This document shows, piece by piece, positions 25,501-34,029 of a stretch of 34,029 bases of DNA. How positions within the stretch are numbered: position 1 is the first letter of the stretch; each line of letters opens with the position of its first letter. A model generated the notes under the pieces. The model searched no databases and was not told the DNA's origin. It saw nothing but the letters and a program-made list of their open reading frames with translations. Source of the DNA: Bacteroidota bacterium (GTDB taxonomy: Bacteria; Bacteroidota; Bacteroidia; AKYH767-A; OLB10); contig JANXSD010000006.1 of assembly GCA_025352785.1 (NCBI GenBank), forward strand, positions 1-34,029. Reading direction: 5' to 3'. Position numbers and translations under genes: made by a program.

Positions 25501-25531
25501 AAAAAGACCTTCGTTTTACGAAGGTCTTTTT
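25501..25531 (+). terminator. Rho-independent terminator
   Basis: A perfect 14-bp inverted repeat (25501-25514 with 25518-25531), loop TTT, ending in five T. It closes the small secreted protein gene and lies only 18 bp before the next ATG. Confidence 0.88.
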
Positions 25532-25549
25532 GGTTTGAATAGTGTGAAA

Positions 25550-25849
25550 ATGAAAAAACTTATTTTATTGATTCTCTTATTTGTAAACATTCAATTCACT
25601 CTCGCGCAATCGGAGGGAGGTGGATCTACAAAAATGCAGAAGAAGGCAGCTCAAAAAAAGGAACAACAAGCTAAGGCTTCTGCGAAAGCTGAAGAGAAAG
25701 GTCGAAAACACCATATTTCTATTCAATCAAAGGATGTCAAAAAAAGAATGAAACGAAATAGTAAACGTTATGATCACGTTGCCTCTTTCGATCGTCGTCC
25801 GAATTTTATCCAACGACTTTTTCATCGAAAAAAACCAACTGCTTATTAA
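25550..25849 (+). CDS. Small highly basic exported protein, unknown function
   Basis: 99 residues from the ATG at 25550; a TTG at 25535 lies five codons upstream within the terminator tail and is less likely. Signal peptide about 1-20 ('LILLILLFVNIQFTLAQ'). The mature part is very rich in Lys, Arg, Ala and Gln: 'KMQKKAAQKKEQQAKASAKAEEKGRKHH' forms a charged helix, followed by 'VKKRMKRNSKRYDH' and an Arg/Lys end. Exported proteins of this type could bind acidic polymers such as lipopolysaccharide or nucleic acid, but that is a guess. The gene starts just after a strong terminator, so either read-through or an overlapped promoter must drive it. Confidence 0.65.
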   Translation: MKKLILLILLFVNIQFTLAQSEGGGSTKMQKKAAQKKEQQAKASAKAEEKGRKHHISIQSKDVKKRMKRNSKRYDHVASFDRRPNFIQRLFHRKKPTAY

Positions 25850-25903
25850 TTTTTATTCTTCTTCATTCTTATCGGTAATAGAATAGATAGTAGAACTTAA
25901 TTT

Positions 25904-25943
25904 ATATCCAACAAAAACAACAATTATTGTGCTTGTTGGATAT
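25904..25943 (-). terminator. Long hairpin after smc, possible terminator
   Basis: ATATCCAACAA (25904-25914) pairs with TTGTTGGATAT (25933-25943), with further pairing inside. It lies 3 bp past the smc stop on the minus strand. The T-tail is poor, so termination is uncertain. The outer 8 bp TATCCAAC/GTTGGATA are the same as in the hairpin at 17597-17626. Confidence 0.5.
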
Positions 25944-25946
25944 CAT

Positions 25947-28900
25947 TTAATCAGCGTATTCTCTTAAATCAACAGGAACAACCGTAGTAACTCCTGGCTC
26001 TGCCATAGTGATACCATACATCAAGTCAGTAGCAGCCATTGTCTTTTTATTATGCGTAATAATGATGAATTGCGACTCCGTACTAAAAGTTTTAATGATG
26101 TTGTTAAACTTATCAATGTTATTATCATCAAGAGGAGCATCAACCTCATCGAAAATACAAAATGGCGCAGGCTTCAAAAGATAAATTCCAAACAATAATG
26201 CAGTAGCAGTAAGTGTTTTTTCTCCTCCCGATAATTGATGAATACTCAATGGTTTCTTTCCTTTTGGTTGTGCGATAATATTAATATCCGACTCCAAAGG
26301 ATTGGCAGCGTCTGAAATTATTAAATCGCAATTATCATCTTCTGTAAATAAAGATCTAAAAACACGAATGAAATTCGCACGTACATGCGTAAATGCATCC
26401 ATGAAAACGGTACGCGCTTGCTCATCAATTTCATTGATCGTTTTCAACAGCGCATCTTTAGCGTTTTGTAAATCTGTCTTTTCTTTTACAATGAAATCAT
26501 AACGCTCTTTAATTTCTTTGTATTGTTCAAGAGCCATTGGATTTATTGGTCCGAATTCACCAACTCTCTTTCTTAATTGCTCTGCACGCGGACGTAATTC
26601 TTCTTCCTTCAACTCCTCATCAGGAGCGGTTTCAATTAATTCATTGATGTCGATATTGAACTCAATACTTAATCGCTCTTTTAAAGAGTTCATTTGCAAT
26701 TTGAGTTCATTTAATTCATCATGAACATTCTGTAATATGGAATCAGTTTGTTCTTTATGTTTTCTTAAATCTTGTAACCGTTTCTCCTCAGTTTCAATAA
26801 TTGTCTTTGATTGAAAATATGATTTATCTGCTGTTTGAAATTGTTGCTCAAAATCAACTCTTTCTTCAATCATTTGCTTTAATGCTCCATTTGTAGTTTC
26901 TAATCCAGTCATTAATTGATTAGTTTGTGACACTACAGATTCTAATTCCGCACCATACTGTTCTTTATTTTTTAATAATGTTAACGACTGATTCGTTCGA
27001 TATCCTAAATCACGAATAATATTTTGTATTCTATTTTGTTGTTGTAGTAAAACAATATTTTGTTGATTAAATATTTGTGATTTCTCACCAGACTCTTTTT
27101 GTAATTGCGACGAATGTTCTTGCATTACATTTAATTGTTGAATTAAATTCTCTAAACGCTGACGTAAAATTTCCGGTGATAATTCGGGATTCTCTTTTTC
27201 CTCATCCATCACTCGCGTAATTGTTGAAAGATCAGCTTCTAGTTTTTCTATAGCACGTTTCGCCTGTTCCATGTTGTTGAAAAGGAAATCACGATTACTT
27301 TGAAGCGAATTCACATGGCCACTTAATCGAATAAATTCGGTTTCTTGCTTACTGATTTGCTGTTGCGTTTGTTGAATCTGATTTTTCACATCACTAATAC
27401 TTTGATCAGCTTGCTTGATCTGTTCACGGTATTGTTCAATAATCAATTCATGTTGTTTAACTTCTTCTGCTAATTTTTCTAGATTTCTAAATTTACCTGT
27501 ACGTTTTCCATCAAATAAACCAATCGAACCACCTCCAATTGCATATTTCTGACGAAGGAAATTACCACTTTGTGATAATACTACTAATGATTGGTCGTCG
27601 TTTATTTCAAATTGATTTATTGCTCGATCATTTTCTAATACATAAACATGACCTAATAATAAATTGAATAGATTTTCATAGCGCGGATTTTTTTCCACTA
27701 CCTGTAGAGCGGGCATGCAACCAGTTAAAGATTCTGGCGACTTACTAGGATAATTCCTCAATGAATCTAAAACAAAGAAATGTGCACGACCTTTTGCAGA
27801 CTCCTTTAACAATTGAAGTGCAGCCCATGCTTCATCAATTGATTCAACAACAAAATGATTTAAATAAGGATCAAGATAATTTTCAATAGCTACTTTATAG
27901 GTATCATCACACACGATTATCTCTGATAACAATGGAGCTTGCTTAAAACGATCGTGATTCTTCTTTAAATATCGAATCGATTCTGGATAACCTTCCATCT
28001 GCTCAAGCAGATTTTTTGTTAATTGATATTCGTTATGACGAGCATCCATCTTACGTGATTCTGCTTGCAAAACTTGATTCAATTCACGAAGTTGTATTTC
28101 TGTAATTTTAATTTGCTCATCAAACTCCAAACGATGTTGTTTAAGTTTTCTTAATTCACCATCAGCAATTTCTTTTTGTGGAGTATGTTCATTCAACTGG
28201 CTTTCCAACTGTTCAAGCCTAGCTTTATTTTCATCTTGTTGTAATACTAATCGCTTTAGTTCATCCTGAATCGAATTATAACGTGTATGCCTTACCGCTT
28301 GTTTTGTTTCAAATTCATTTATTGAAGATCTCAATTGATAAATTTGTTGGTTTAATTCCTTAATGGAAACCAAAGAAGATTCGTATTGCTGCTTGCTTTG
28401 TTCCGATTCTGACTTTAATCGTGTTACGTCATCTTCTAGTTTTTTAAGATGCTCCTCTTCACGTACCTTTTCTTCATTTAATTGTACAATCGTTGCATCA
28501 ACTTCTACCAAACTACGATCGTCTTGTTCCGTTTGTTGTTGTAATTGTTTTTGTTTTTCTAATAAATAATTTAATCGTTCGTTGCGATTCTTTTCTTCGT
28601 TTTCGAAGCGAGATATTTCAATCAATTTTTCATTCAGAATTTTCTGAATAGATTGTAATTGTTTTTCTTTTTCAGTACTATCTATTTTTATCTCTTGAAG
28701 ATGTATTTCTAGCTCTTCTAATTCAATTTGTAATTTAGAGCGTGATCCACTTTGTTCTTGATCTCTATTTTGTAAGTGCTCTAGTGATTCACGATGATTC
28801 TTAATGCTGAAAAGCGCAAGTTGAGTACTTACTGTTTTATATTCTTCGCGCAAACGATAATAACGATCTGTTTTTTTTGCTTGACCTTCTAATTGTTTTA

Positions 28901-29504
28901 AACTTTTTTCAATTTCAAAAAGTAAATCATTAACACGATTTAAATCAGAATCCGTTTCTTCAAGTTTTTGAAAAGTTTGACGTTTACGAATTTTATATTT
29001 CGAGATACCGGCAGCTTCTTCTAACAATGTTTTAATGGTGCTGTTCCGATCTTTAAGAATATCATCAACCATATTTAATTCAATGATAGCATAAGAGTCA
29101 GGACCAATCCCTGTATCAAGGAATAAATCATTGATATCTTTTAATCGACAAGTAATCCCATTTAACTGGTATTCGCTTTCTCCTGATCTATACAATCGAC
29201 GTGTAATAGCAACCGTTGTGTATTCTGTTGGAAGTACACCTTTGTTATTTTCAAAAGTTAAACTGACCTCTGCAAGGTTTGCTGGTTTGCGTGTTTTTGT
29301 TCCGTTAAAAATGATGTTCTCCATCTTTTCTGATCGTAACATTCTAGTTTTTTGTTCTCCTAAAACCCAGCGCATTGCATCTACAACGTTAGATTTGCCC
29401 GATCCATTTGGTCCTACAATAGCAGTTACACCTTCATCAAAGTGTATTGTTACTTTGTCGCCAAAACTTTTAAAACCCTTAATTTCGAGTGATTTCAGTC
29501 TCAT
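25947..29504 (-). CDS. smc: Chromosome segregation ATPase SMC
   Basis: 1185 residues, normal for bacterial SMC. Walker A 'GPNGSGKSN' (31-39) is followed by 'MRWVLGEQ'. Long coiled-coil arms rich in Gln, Glu and Lys flank a hinge at about 500-660 ('EGYPESIRYLKKNHDRFKQAPLLSEIIV', 'HVYVLEND'). The C-terminal head has the ABC signature 'LSGGEKTLTA' (1091-1100) and Walker B 'FCIFDEVDAPLDD' (catalytic Glu1120). SMC dimers with ScpA and ScpB condense and align the sister chromosomes; no scp gene is in the window. A candidate promoter lies ~190 bp upstream (29690-29723), with no gene between, so the message may carry a long leader. A hairpin follows the stop. Confidence 0.96.
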   Translation of the reverse strand: MRLKSLEIKGFKSFGDKVTIHFDEGVTAIVGPNGSGKSNVVDAMRWVLGEQKTRMLRSEKMENIIFNGTKTRKPANLAEVSLTFENNKGVLPTEYTTVAITRRLYRSGESEYQLNGITCRLKDINDLFLDTGIGPDSYAIIELNMVDDILKDRNSTIKTLLEEAAGISKYKIRKRQTFQKLEETDSDLNRVNDLLFEIEKSLKQLEGQAKKTDRYYRLREEYKTVSTQLALFSIKNHRESLEHLQNRDQEQSGSRSKLQIELEELEIHLQEIKIDSTEKEKQLQSIQKILNEKLIEISRFENEEKNRNERLNYLLEKQKQLQQQTEQDDRSLVEVDATIVQLNEEKVREEEHLKKLEDDVTRLKSESEQSKQQYESSLVSIKELNQQIYQLRSSINEFETKQAVRHTRYNSIQDELKRLVLQQDENKARLEQLESQLNEHTPQKEIADGELRKLKQHRLEFDEQIKITEIQLRELNQVLQAESRKMDARHNEYQLTKNLLEQMEGYPESIRYLKKNHDRFKQAPLLSEIIVCDDTYKVAIENYLDPYLNHFVVESIDEAWAALQLLKESAKGRAHFFVLDSLRNYPSKSPESLTGCMPALQVVEKNPRYENLFNLLLGHVYVLENDRAINQFEINDDQSLVVLSQSGNFLRQKYAIGGGSIGLFDGKRTGKFRNLEKLAEEVKQHELIIEQYREQIKQADQSISDVKNQIQQTQQQISKQETEFIRLSGHVNSLQSNRDFLFNNMEQAKRAIEKLEADLSTITRVMDEEKENPELSPEILRQRLENLIQQLNVMQEHSSQLQKESGEKSQIFNQQNIVLLQQQNRIQNIIRDLGYRTNQSLTLLKNKEQYGAELESVVSQTNQLMTGLETTNGALKQMIEERVDFEQQFQTADKSYFQSKTIIETEEKRLQDLRKHKEQTDSILQNVHDELNELKLQMNSLKERLSIEFNIDINELIETAPDEELKEEELRPRAEQLRKRVGEFGPINPMALEQYKEIKERYDFIVKEKTDLQNAKDALLKTINEIDEQARTVFMDAFTHVRANFIRVFRSLFTEDDNCDLIISDAANPLESDINIIAQPKGKKPLSIHQLSGGEKTLTATALLFGIYLLKPAPFCIFDEVDAPLDDNNIDKFNNIIKTFSTESQFIIITHNKKTMAATDLMYGITMAEPGVTTVVPVDLREYAD

Positions 29505-29566
29505 CTGAAATGCGTATTTAATTATTATTAGAGGAAATGATAATAGCAGAAATTCATCTGCTAAGG

Positions 29567-29629
29567 TTAATCTTCACAATGACGGAATGTTTTACCATTT
29601 TTGCAAACTGGATATATCAATTCAGAAGT
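29567..29629 (-). pseudogene. Possible SEC-C-like zinc tail, decayed
   Basis: A 20-codon frame between two stops on the minus strand reads 'YPVCKNGKTFRHCED', close to the SEC-C zinc motif (CxCGSGKKxKxCC/H type). The preceding ~60 bp in another frame reads 'WKQLKKIGIKSK', so the stretch may be the frameshifted tail of a small protein. There is no start codon or normal length. The evidence is a short motif only. Confidence 0.3.
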
Positions 29630-29689
29630 TTACTTTTGATACCGATCTTCTTAAGCTGCTTCCAAGCCTTTATTGCGATTAATGTCTTG

Positions 29690-29723
29690 CAAAAGTAAAA
29701 AAGGAAGCCGTTAATGCCATCAA
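29690..29723 (-). promoter_or_regulatory. Candidate promoter upstream of smc
   Basis: On the minus strand: TTG (29721-29723), 23-nt spacer, TACTTTTG (29690-29697). It is at the long end of the accepted spacing. The transcript would have ~180 nt before the smc ATG. Confidence 0.45.
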
Positions 29724-29760
29724 ATATTAAATTGCTGTTGAAAAATTATAACTTTAACTC

Positions 29761-30213
29761 ATGGAAATAAAATTTTTGGTTTACTTAGTGGCTGGAATCG
29801 TTTGGTTTATCTTTAATAATAAGAACAAAATAAAGAAAGATTCACCTACAATTGATGATTCGTTGAGACCTGTTTTAGCACAAACTAGTTCTGCTCAGTT
29901 GCAAAACATTGATAAACAGGCAAGCGCAAATAGAATTCCTATCAATAGCACTAAAAAAGTAATTCAAGGTGGTATGAATAGAAATTCAAAAGGGCAACCA
30001 CCGCAAGAAGGAACGAAAAACAAAATATTTATTGCCCCTGAAACGGAGAAATCTGATGCTACAGCAGCTTTTAAGATTATTGAAATTGACTCAAATACGG
30101 ATTATGAACAATATTCGATAGGAAATAGGATAGGAATGGATATTCGAAACGGTAATTTGGACCTTCGTAAGGCAGTGGTAATCAATGAATTACTTAGACC
30201 TGTATACTTTTGA
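29761..30213 (+). CDS. Small single-span membrane protein, unknown function
   Basis: 150 residues. Residues ~4-20 are one membrane segment ('FLVYLVAGIVWFIF'), followed by a Lys/Asn-rich basic stretch that suggests the rest is cytoplasmic. Residues 30-110 are low-complexity, rich in Asn, Gln, Lys and Thr, and probably disordered. The C-terminus 'GNLDLRKAVVINELLRPVYF' is a conserved-looking short motif that I recall from uncharacterised Bacteroidota membrane proteins of similar build; it could bind a partner. It lies between smc and the TonB receptor, divergent from smc and 126 bp before the receptor. The function is unknown. Confidence 0.68.
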   Translation: MEIKFLVYLVAGIVWFIFNNKNKIKKDSPTIDDSLRPVLAQTSSAQLQNIDKQASANRIPINSTKKVIQGGMNRNSKGQPPQEGTKNKIFIAPETEKSDATAAFKIIEIDSNTDYEQYSIGNRIGMDIRNGNLDLRKAVVINELLRPVYF

Positions 30214-30339
30214 AAAAAAATGAATTCAAATCATTGTAAAATACTTGGTAAGATTTGGGAATTAAATTTAATTGTTCCTATTTTTACCCGCAGTCTTTAT
30301 TAACTAAACATTAACACCAGCTGACACAAACCTAACTCT

Positions 30340-33300
30340 ATGATAAGGAACGTCTACTTAACCCTTGCATTATTACTCTTTACAGGTCTTGGAGCTTTTG
30401 CTCAATCAGGATCCATTAAAGGGAAAATTTATGACAAGGCTACAAAAGAGCCTCTGGCATTCGCCAGCGTGGTTGCAGAAATTAACGGTGCCCAACTCGG
30501 GGGAGCACAGTCCGACTTTGATGGTCAGTTTTCCATCAAGCCATTGCAACCAGGAAAGTACTCTCTGAAAATCAGTTATGTTGGTTACAACGATCTGATA
30601 ATTACTGACGTACTTGTTTCAATTGACAAGATCACTTTCCAAGATCTTGTATTATCTAAAAAGGTAATTGAAACAAAAACTGTTGAAATTGTATCTTATA
30701 AAGTGCCTTTGATTGAAAAGGGTAACACTCAAACAGGTGCAACTATTACCAGGGAAGAAATTCAAGCAGCACCAACTCGTGATGTGAAATCTGTTGCTGC
30801 TCAAGCTGCTGGGATTACGCAAAAGGATGAAGGTGATGCATTAAACGTCCGTGGAGGTCGTTCAAGCGCAACGGATTATTATATAGATGGAATCCGTGTT
30901 CGTGGTTCTGAGCGTTTACCGCAATCAGGTGTTGAACAAGTTACTGCCATTGTTGGTGGAACACCCGCTCAATATGGTGATGCTACATCAGGAATCATCA
31001 GTATTACAACAAGAGGTCCTTCACAAAAATTTGAAGGTGGAGTGGAATATGTTACATCTGAACTTTTTGATAAATATGGTTACAACCTCGTATCTGCTAA
31101 TTTATCAGGTCCAATCTTGAAAAAGAAAATCGAAGGTGGTGGAGATAAAGCAATGTTGGGATTCTTTCTTTCTGGTGAATTGCAGTCTGAAAAAGATGCG
31201 GATCCATCAAACATTGGAATGTATAAATTGAAAGATTCTAAATTTGATGAATTAAAAACAAACCCAATTATTCCTTACACTACGGGCCCAAATGCTTATG
31301 GGTATCATTTTGCTGAGGAATATTATCATGCTGATGATTTCGAACAAACGAAAATAAAAAATAATCAGAAAGCAAAGTCTTATCGTTTTAATGGTAAAAT
31401 TGATTTTCAACCATTAGATAACACAACAATCACTTTAGGTGGTAGCTATAATAGAGATAATACTAAAGGAGCTTTTAACTATGATCGTGAACTTTATAAT
31501 TTCGATGAAAACCCTGAAGCTATTGCAACAGATTATAGAGTTTTTGCACGATTAACTCAACGAATTGCTTCTACTTACAAATCAGAAAAGGATGCAAATG
31601 CATCATTGTTTCGTAATGTGTTTTTCTCTATTCAAGCTGAATACGGTAAGAACTTATCTACGAACCAAGATCCTGATCACAAAAAAGATTTCTGGAGCTA
31701 CGGATATTTTGGTAAATTCCATAATGAGCGTAAATTAGTTCATCAATTTGATTCGTCAAATGTGGTTAATTTGACAAATTTTTCGCATAATGAATACACA
31801 AATAATTATGACTATTCTTCAGTAGGAGCCAATCCAACTTCAGAACAATATAATAATATCGCGTATGATTTTTATAAAGCCAATTCTGGTCAAACAACCT
31901 TCAATAGTATCAATGTATTAAGTGGTATTGGTGGAATTCCAAATGGCTTTGTTGATTTGTTCCGTCCTTTAAACGTTATGGGAGAATGGGAAGCGATAGG
32001 AAGTGCACGTAACGTTTATGCAACTTTAGATAATGACAATTATCGATTTACAATTGGTGGTAGTACTGATATAAAAAATCATTCTATAAAAGTTGGTTTC
32101 GAATTTGAACAACGTATCGATCGTCAATATCAAAATCGTCCACGTGGTTTATACCAATCTGGAAGAGCATTAGCAAATAAGAATTATATTTCTTCTGATC
32201 GTTCTAACCTTCTTAACATAGATACTATTGTTAATCCAGTTTCTGGTGTTATAGAAATTTATTCAAATTTCGGTACTGGTTATTCGCCTGATTCAGTTGA
32301 AGGTGTAGCCGTTGAAGGTTTTTATGAAAACGTACGTAAACAAAATGCAACTAGCAATACACAGTATCTCGATTTTGATGCTTTAAGCCCTGATAAATTG
32401 GACATTAAAATGTTTAGTCCAGATCAATTGTTACAATCAAATCTTGTGGACTTTTACTATGGTTATGATATCTACGGTAATAAAACGAATGACAAATCAA
32501 GTTTTGTAGATTTCTTTACACAAAAGTCTAACGGGAATTATACGAGATCAATTGGTGCATTTCGTCCTACTTATATGGCAGGATATATTCAAGATCAATT
32601 TGCGATTGATAACCTTAACTTCAACATTGGATTACGTATAGATCGCTTTGATGCAAATCAAAAATCGATAAAGGATAAATATTTGTTTTTAGATTCATAT
32701 AATGTAGGCGAATTGCCAGGTGGCATTCCAAACAGACCAGACAACATCAAGGATAATTTCATTCCTTATTTAGGTGTTGCTGCCGATCTAACTACTGTAG
32801 TTGGATACAGAAATGGAAGTACATGGTATGACTTAAATGGAGTAATCGTTTCAGATCCAGATCTTATTGCTAAAACATCTTCTACTGGTAAATTATATTC
32901 TGCGGTAAAACCAGATGCAGGAACAGTAGCTGAAAAGGATTGGAACATAGGTGGTGTATTTGAGGATTACAAACCACAAATATCTATCATGCCTCGTATC
33001 GCATTTGCATTCTCAATTACTGATGAAGCACAATTCTTTGCGCATTATGATGTATTGACACAGCGTCCATCTTCAAATCTTCGTAATGATCCTATAGATA
33101 TTTACAATTATCAAAAATCAGGTTCGGGTGATATCAATAATTCATCTTTAAAGCCAGAACGTACAACAGATTACGAATTAGGATTTAAGCAAGTTTTAAG
33201 TAAAAGTTCTGCATTAACGATATCTGCTTTTTATCGTGAAATGAAAAATATGATTCAGATTGCTAATGTTAAATATGCAATGCCTTACACTTACAGAAGT

Positions 33301-34029
33301 TGGGATAATATCGATTTCGGAACAGTAAAAGGATTCTCCTTCAGCTATGACCTTCGTCGTACAAGTAATGTTCGTTTAACAGCTAATTATACCTTACAAT
33401 TTGCACAAGGAACAGGTTCCGGTTCAAATTCAAACGTTGAGTTAACAAATACCGATCAACCTAACTTGCGCTTAATACTTCCTCTTGATTTTGATCAACG
33501 TCATACATTCTCTGTTTCTATGGATTATCGCTATGGTGAAGGATCAAATTATAACGGGCCTTTAATTGCTGGAAAGCCAATTTTAGAAAGTTTTGGTATT
33601 AATGCAGTGTTTAAAGCTAACTCTGGAACTCCATATACACGTCAATCACGTGCTACACGAGAAGGTGCAGCAATTGGATGGCAAAGTAACGGTCAAAGAG
33701 CCGTTCAAGGTACTGTAAATGGTGCGCGTAATCCTTGGCAGTTCCGTATTGATCTTAAAATCGATAAGGATATTGCAATTAAGGTTTCTGATAAGAAAAA
33801 AGCAAACATCAACGTATATCTTCAAATCCAAAATGTATTGGATACAAGAAATATTGTGAATGTTTATCGTGCAACTGGTAATGCAACTGATGATGGATTT
33901 ATTAAATCTCCAGATGGTCAGCAGTTATCAGCAACTCAAAGTGATTCGCAAGCATTTATTGATCAGTATTATATCAAATTGCAGAATCCTGATAACTACA
34001 GTTTACCACGCAGAGCACGTATCGGCGTT
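30340..34029 (+). CDS. TonB-dependent receptor with carboxypeptidase-regulatory-like domain, 3' end missing
   Basis: 1230 codons are open from the ATG at 30340 to the window edge. Signal peptide about 1-22 ('LALLLFTGLGAFAQS'). Residues ~24-105 form a carboxypeptidase-D regulatory-like domain ('GSIKGKIYDKATKEPLAFASVVAEI', 'YSLKISYVGYNDLIITDVLV'). A plug domain follows (about 120-230), with 'ALNVRGGRSSATDYYIDGIRVRG' and 'IVGGTPAQYGDATSGIISITTRGP'. The rest is a long TonB barrel; the last visible residues 'YSLPRRARIG' are the usual approach to the final strand, so only a few residues are missing. Such receptors take up metal chelates, vitamins or glycans with TonB energy. There is no SusD-like partner visible, so the ligand is open. 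Confidence 0.93.
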   Translation, partial: MIRNVYLTLALLLFTGLGAFAQSGSIKGKIYDKATKEPLAFASVVAEINGAQLGGAQSDFDGQFSIKPLQPGKYSLKISYVGYNDLIITDVLVSIDKITFQDLVLSKKVIETKTVEIVSYKVPLIEKGNTQTGATITREEIQAAPTRDVKSVAAQAAGITQKDEGDALNVRGGRSSATDYYIDGIRVRGSERLPQSGVEQVTAIVGGTPAQYGDATSGIISITTRGPSQKFEGGVEYVTSELFDKYGYNLVSANLSGPILKKKIEGGGDKAMLGFFLSGELQSEKDADPSNIGMYKLKDSKFDELKTNPIIPYTTGPNAYGYHFAEEYYHADDFEQTKIKNNQKAKSYRFNGKIDFQPLDNTTITLGGSYNRDNTKGAFNYDRELYNFDENPEAIATDYRVFARLTQRIASTYKSEKDANASLFRNVFFSIQAEYGKNLSTNQDPDHKKDFWSYGYFGKFHNERKLVHQFDSSNVVNLTNFSHNEYTNNYDYSSVGANPTSEQYNNIAYDFYKANSGQTTFNSINVLSGIGGIPNGFVDLFRPLNVMGEWEAIGSARNVYATLDNDNYRFTIGGSTDIKNHSIKVGFEFEQRIDRQYQNRPRGLYQSGRALANKNYISSDRSNLLNIDTIVNPVSGVIEIYSNFGTGYSPDSVEGVAVEGFYENVRKQNATSNTQYLDFDALSPDKLDIKMFSPDQLLQSNLVDFYYGYDIYGNKTNDKSSFVDFFTQKSNGNYTRSIGAFRPTYMAGYIQDQFAIDNLNFNIGLRIDRFDANQKSIKDKYLFLDSYNVGELPGGIPNRPDNIKDNFIPYLGVAADLTTVVGYRNGSTWYDLNGVIVSDPDLIAKTSSTGKLYSAVKPDAGTVAEKDWNIGGVFEDYKPQISIMPRIAFAFSITDEAQFFAHYDVLTQRPSSNLRNDPIDIYNYQKSGSGDINNSSLKPERTTDYELGFKQVLSKSSALTISAFYREMKNMIQIANVKYAMPYTYRSWDNIDFGTVKGFSFSYDLRRTSNVRLTANYTLQFAQGTGSGSNSNVELTNTDQPNLRLILPLDFDQRHTFSVSMDYRYGEGSNYNGPLIAGKPILESFGINAVFKANSGTPYTRQSRATREGAAIGWQSNGQRAVQGTVNGARNPWQFRIDLKIDKDIAIKVSDKKKANINVYLQIQNVLDTRNIVNVYRATGNATDDGFIKSPDGQQLSATQSDSQAFIDQYYIKLQNPDNYSLPRRARIGV

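Noticed and set aside
26302-29508. Several 60-125 codon frames opposite smc
   Set aside because: They are antisense shadows of smc with Ser/Phe/Cys-rich composition typical of reversed coiled-coil codons.
29655-29663. GGAAGCAGC on the minus strand, as in the SRP RNA loop
   Set aside because: The matching CAGG strand and the second GGAA of the SRP core are absent, and no hairpin of the right shape forms.
30205-30212. TACTTTTG, a -7-like box before the TonB receptor
   Set aside because: It is the last codons of the small membrane protein gene, has no -33 TTG at the right distance and lies ~130 bp from the receptor start.
1-34029. CRISPR array, tRNA, rRNA, complete insertion sequence or prophage
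   Set aside because: I looked in all gaps on both strands and found no regular spacer-repeat array, cloverleaf or transposase gene.

Overview
The window is AT-rich chromosomal DNA from a member of the Bacteroidota. The evidence is direct. Two secreted proteins end in type IX secretion (T9SS) sorting domains. A large TonB-dependent receptor opens with a carboxypeptidase-regulatory-like domain. Several genes are preceded by the Bacteroidota promoter form TTG - about 20 nt - TAnnTTTG (or TTCG), and Shine-Dalgarno sequences are weak. A bacterial geranylgeranylglyceryl phosphate synthase homologue is also present. I cannot place it below phylum level. There is no CRISPR array, prophage, complete insertion sequence or RNA gene that I can support, and most genes are housekeeping or cell-envelope genes.

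Layout. 1-5792 (+): the end of a T9SS cargo protein, a reprolysin-like zinc metalloprotease with a T9SS signal, and a penicillin-acylase-type hydrolase, the first two each followed by a strong hairpin terminator. 5830-8651 (-): a D-2-hydroxyacid dehydrogenase and an MgtE magnesium transporter in one operon, then a tiny lipoprotein. 8652-9234: no convincing gene. 9235-14163 (+): uracil-DNA glycosylase, a BamA/TamA-type outer membrane protein, and the ribosome-assembly GTPases Era and Der. 14170-20403 (-): a decayed receiver-domain fragment, a patatin-like phospholipase fused to an outer-membrane barrel, a BtuF-like metal-chelate binding protein, a cystathionine beta-synthase-type enzyme, and a nicotinamide riboside salvage pair (NadR-type kinase overlapping PnuC). 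20650-24426: an AraC-type regulator (+), the lipid enzyme GGGPS and a phosphopantetheinyl transferase (-), and S-adenosylhomocysteinase (+). 24531-25849: three small exported proteins, one of them a Rieske-fold lipoprotein that has lost its iron-sulfur ligands. 25947-29504 (-): the chromosome condensation ATPase SMC. 29761-34029 (+): a small membrane protein and a TonB-dependent receptor that runs off the window.

Functional links: SAH hydrolase (methyl-cycle recycling) and the cystathionine beta-synthase-type enzyme both act on homocysteine/cysteine metabolism; PnuC and the kinase import and phosphorylate nicotinamide riboside; Era and Der act on the 30S and 50S subunits. The BamA-like protein, the patatin-barrel protein and the TonB receptor are all outer-membrane proteins.

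The least explained material is between genes. A pair of diverged ~143-bp repeats (8274-8416 and 17551-17692) lies in the same orientation, each behind a terminator and in front of a minus-strand gene; one carries a 14-bp hairpin and an outward-facing promoter. Three short stretches look like remains of lost genes: a CheY-like receiver C-terminus at 14170-14382, an unidentified C-terminus at 20448-20561, and a SEC-C-like tail at 29567-29629. I see no obvious complete new multi-gene system; the repeat pair and the cluster-less Rieske protein are the best leads.
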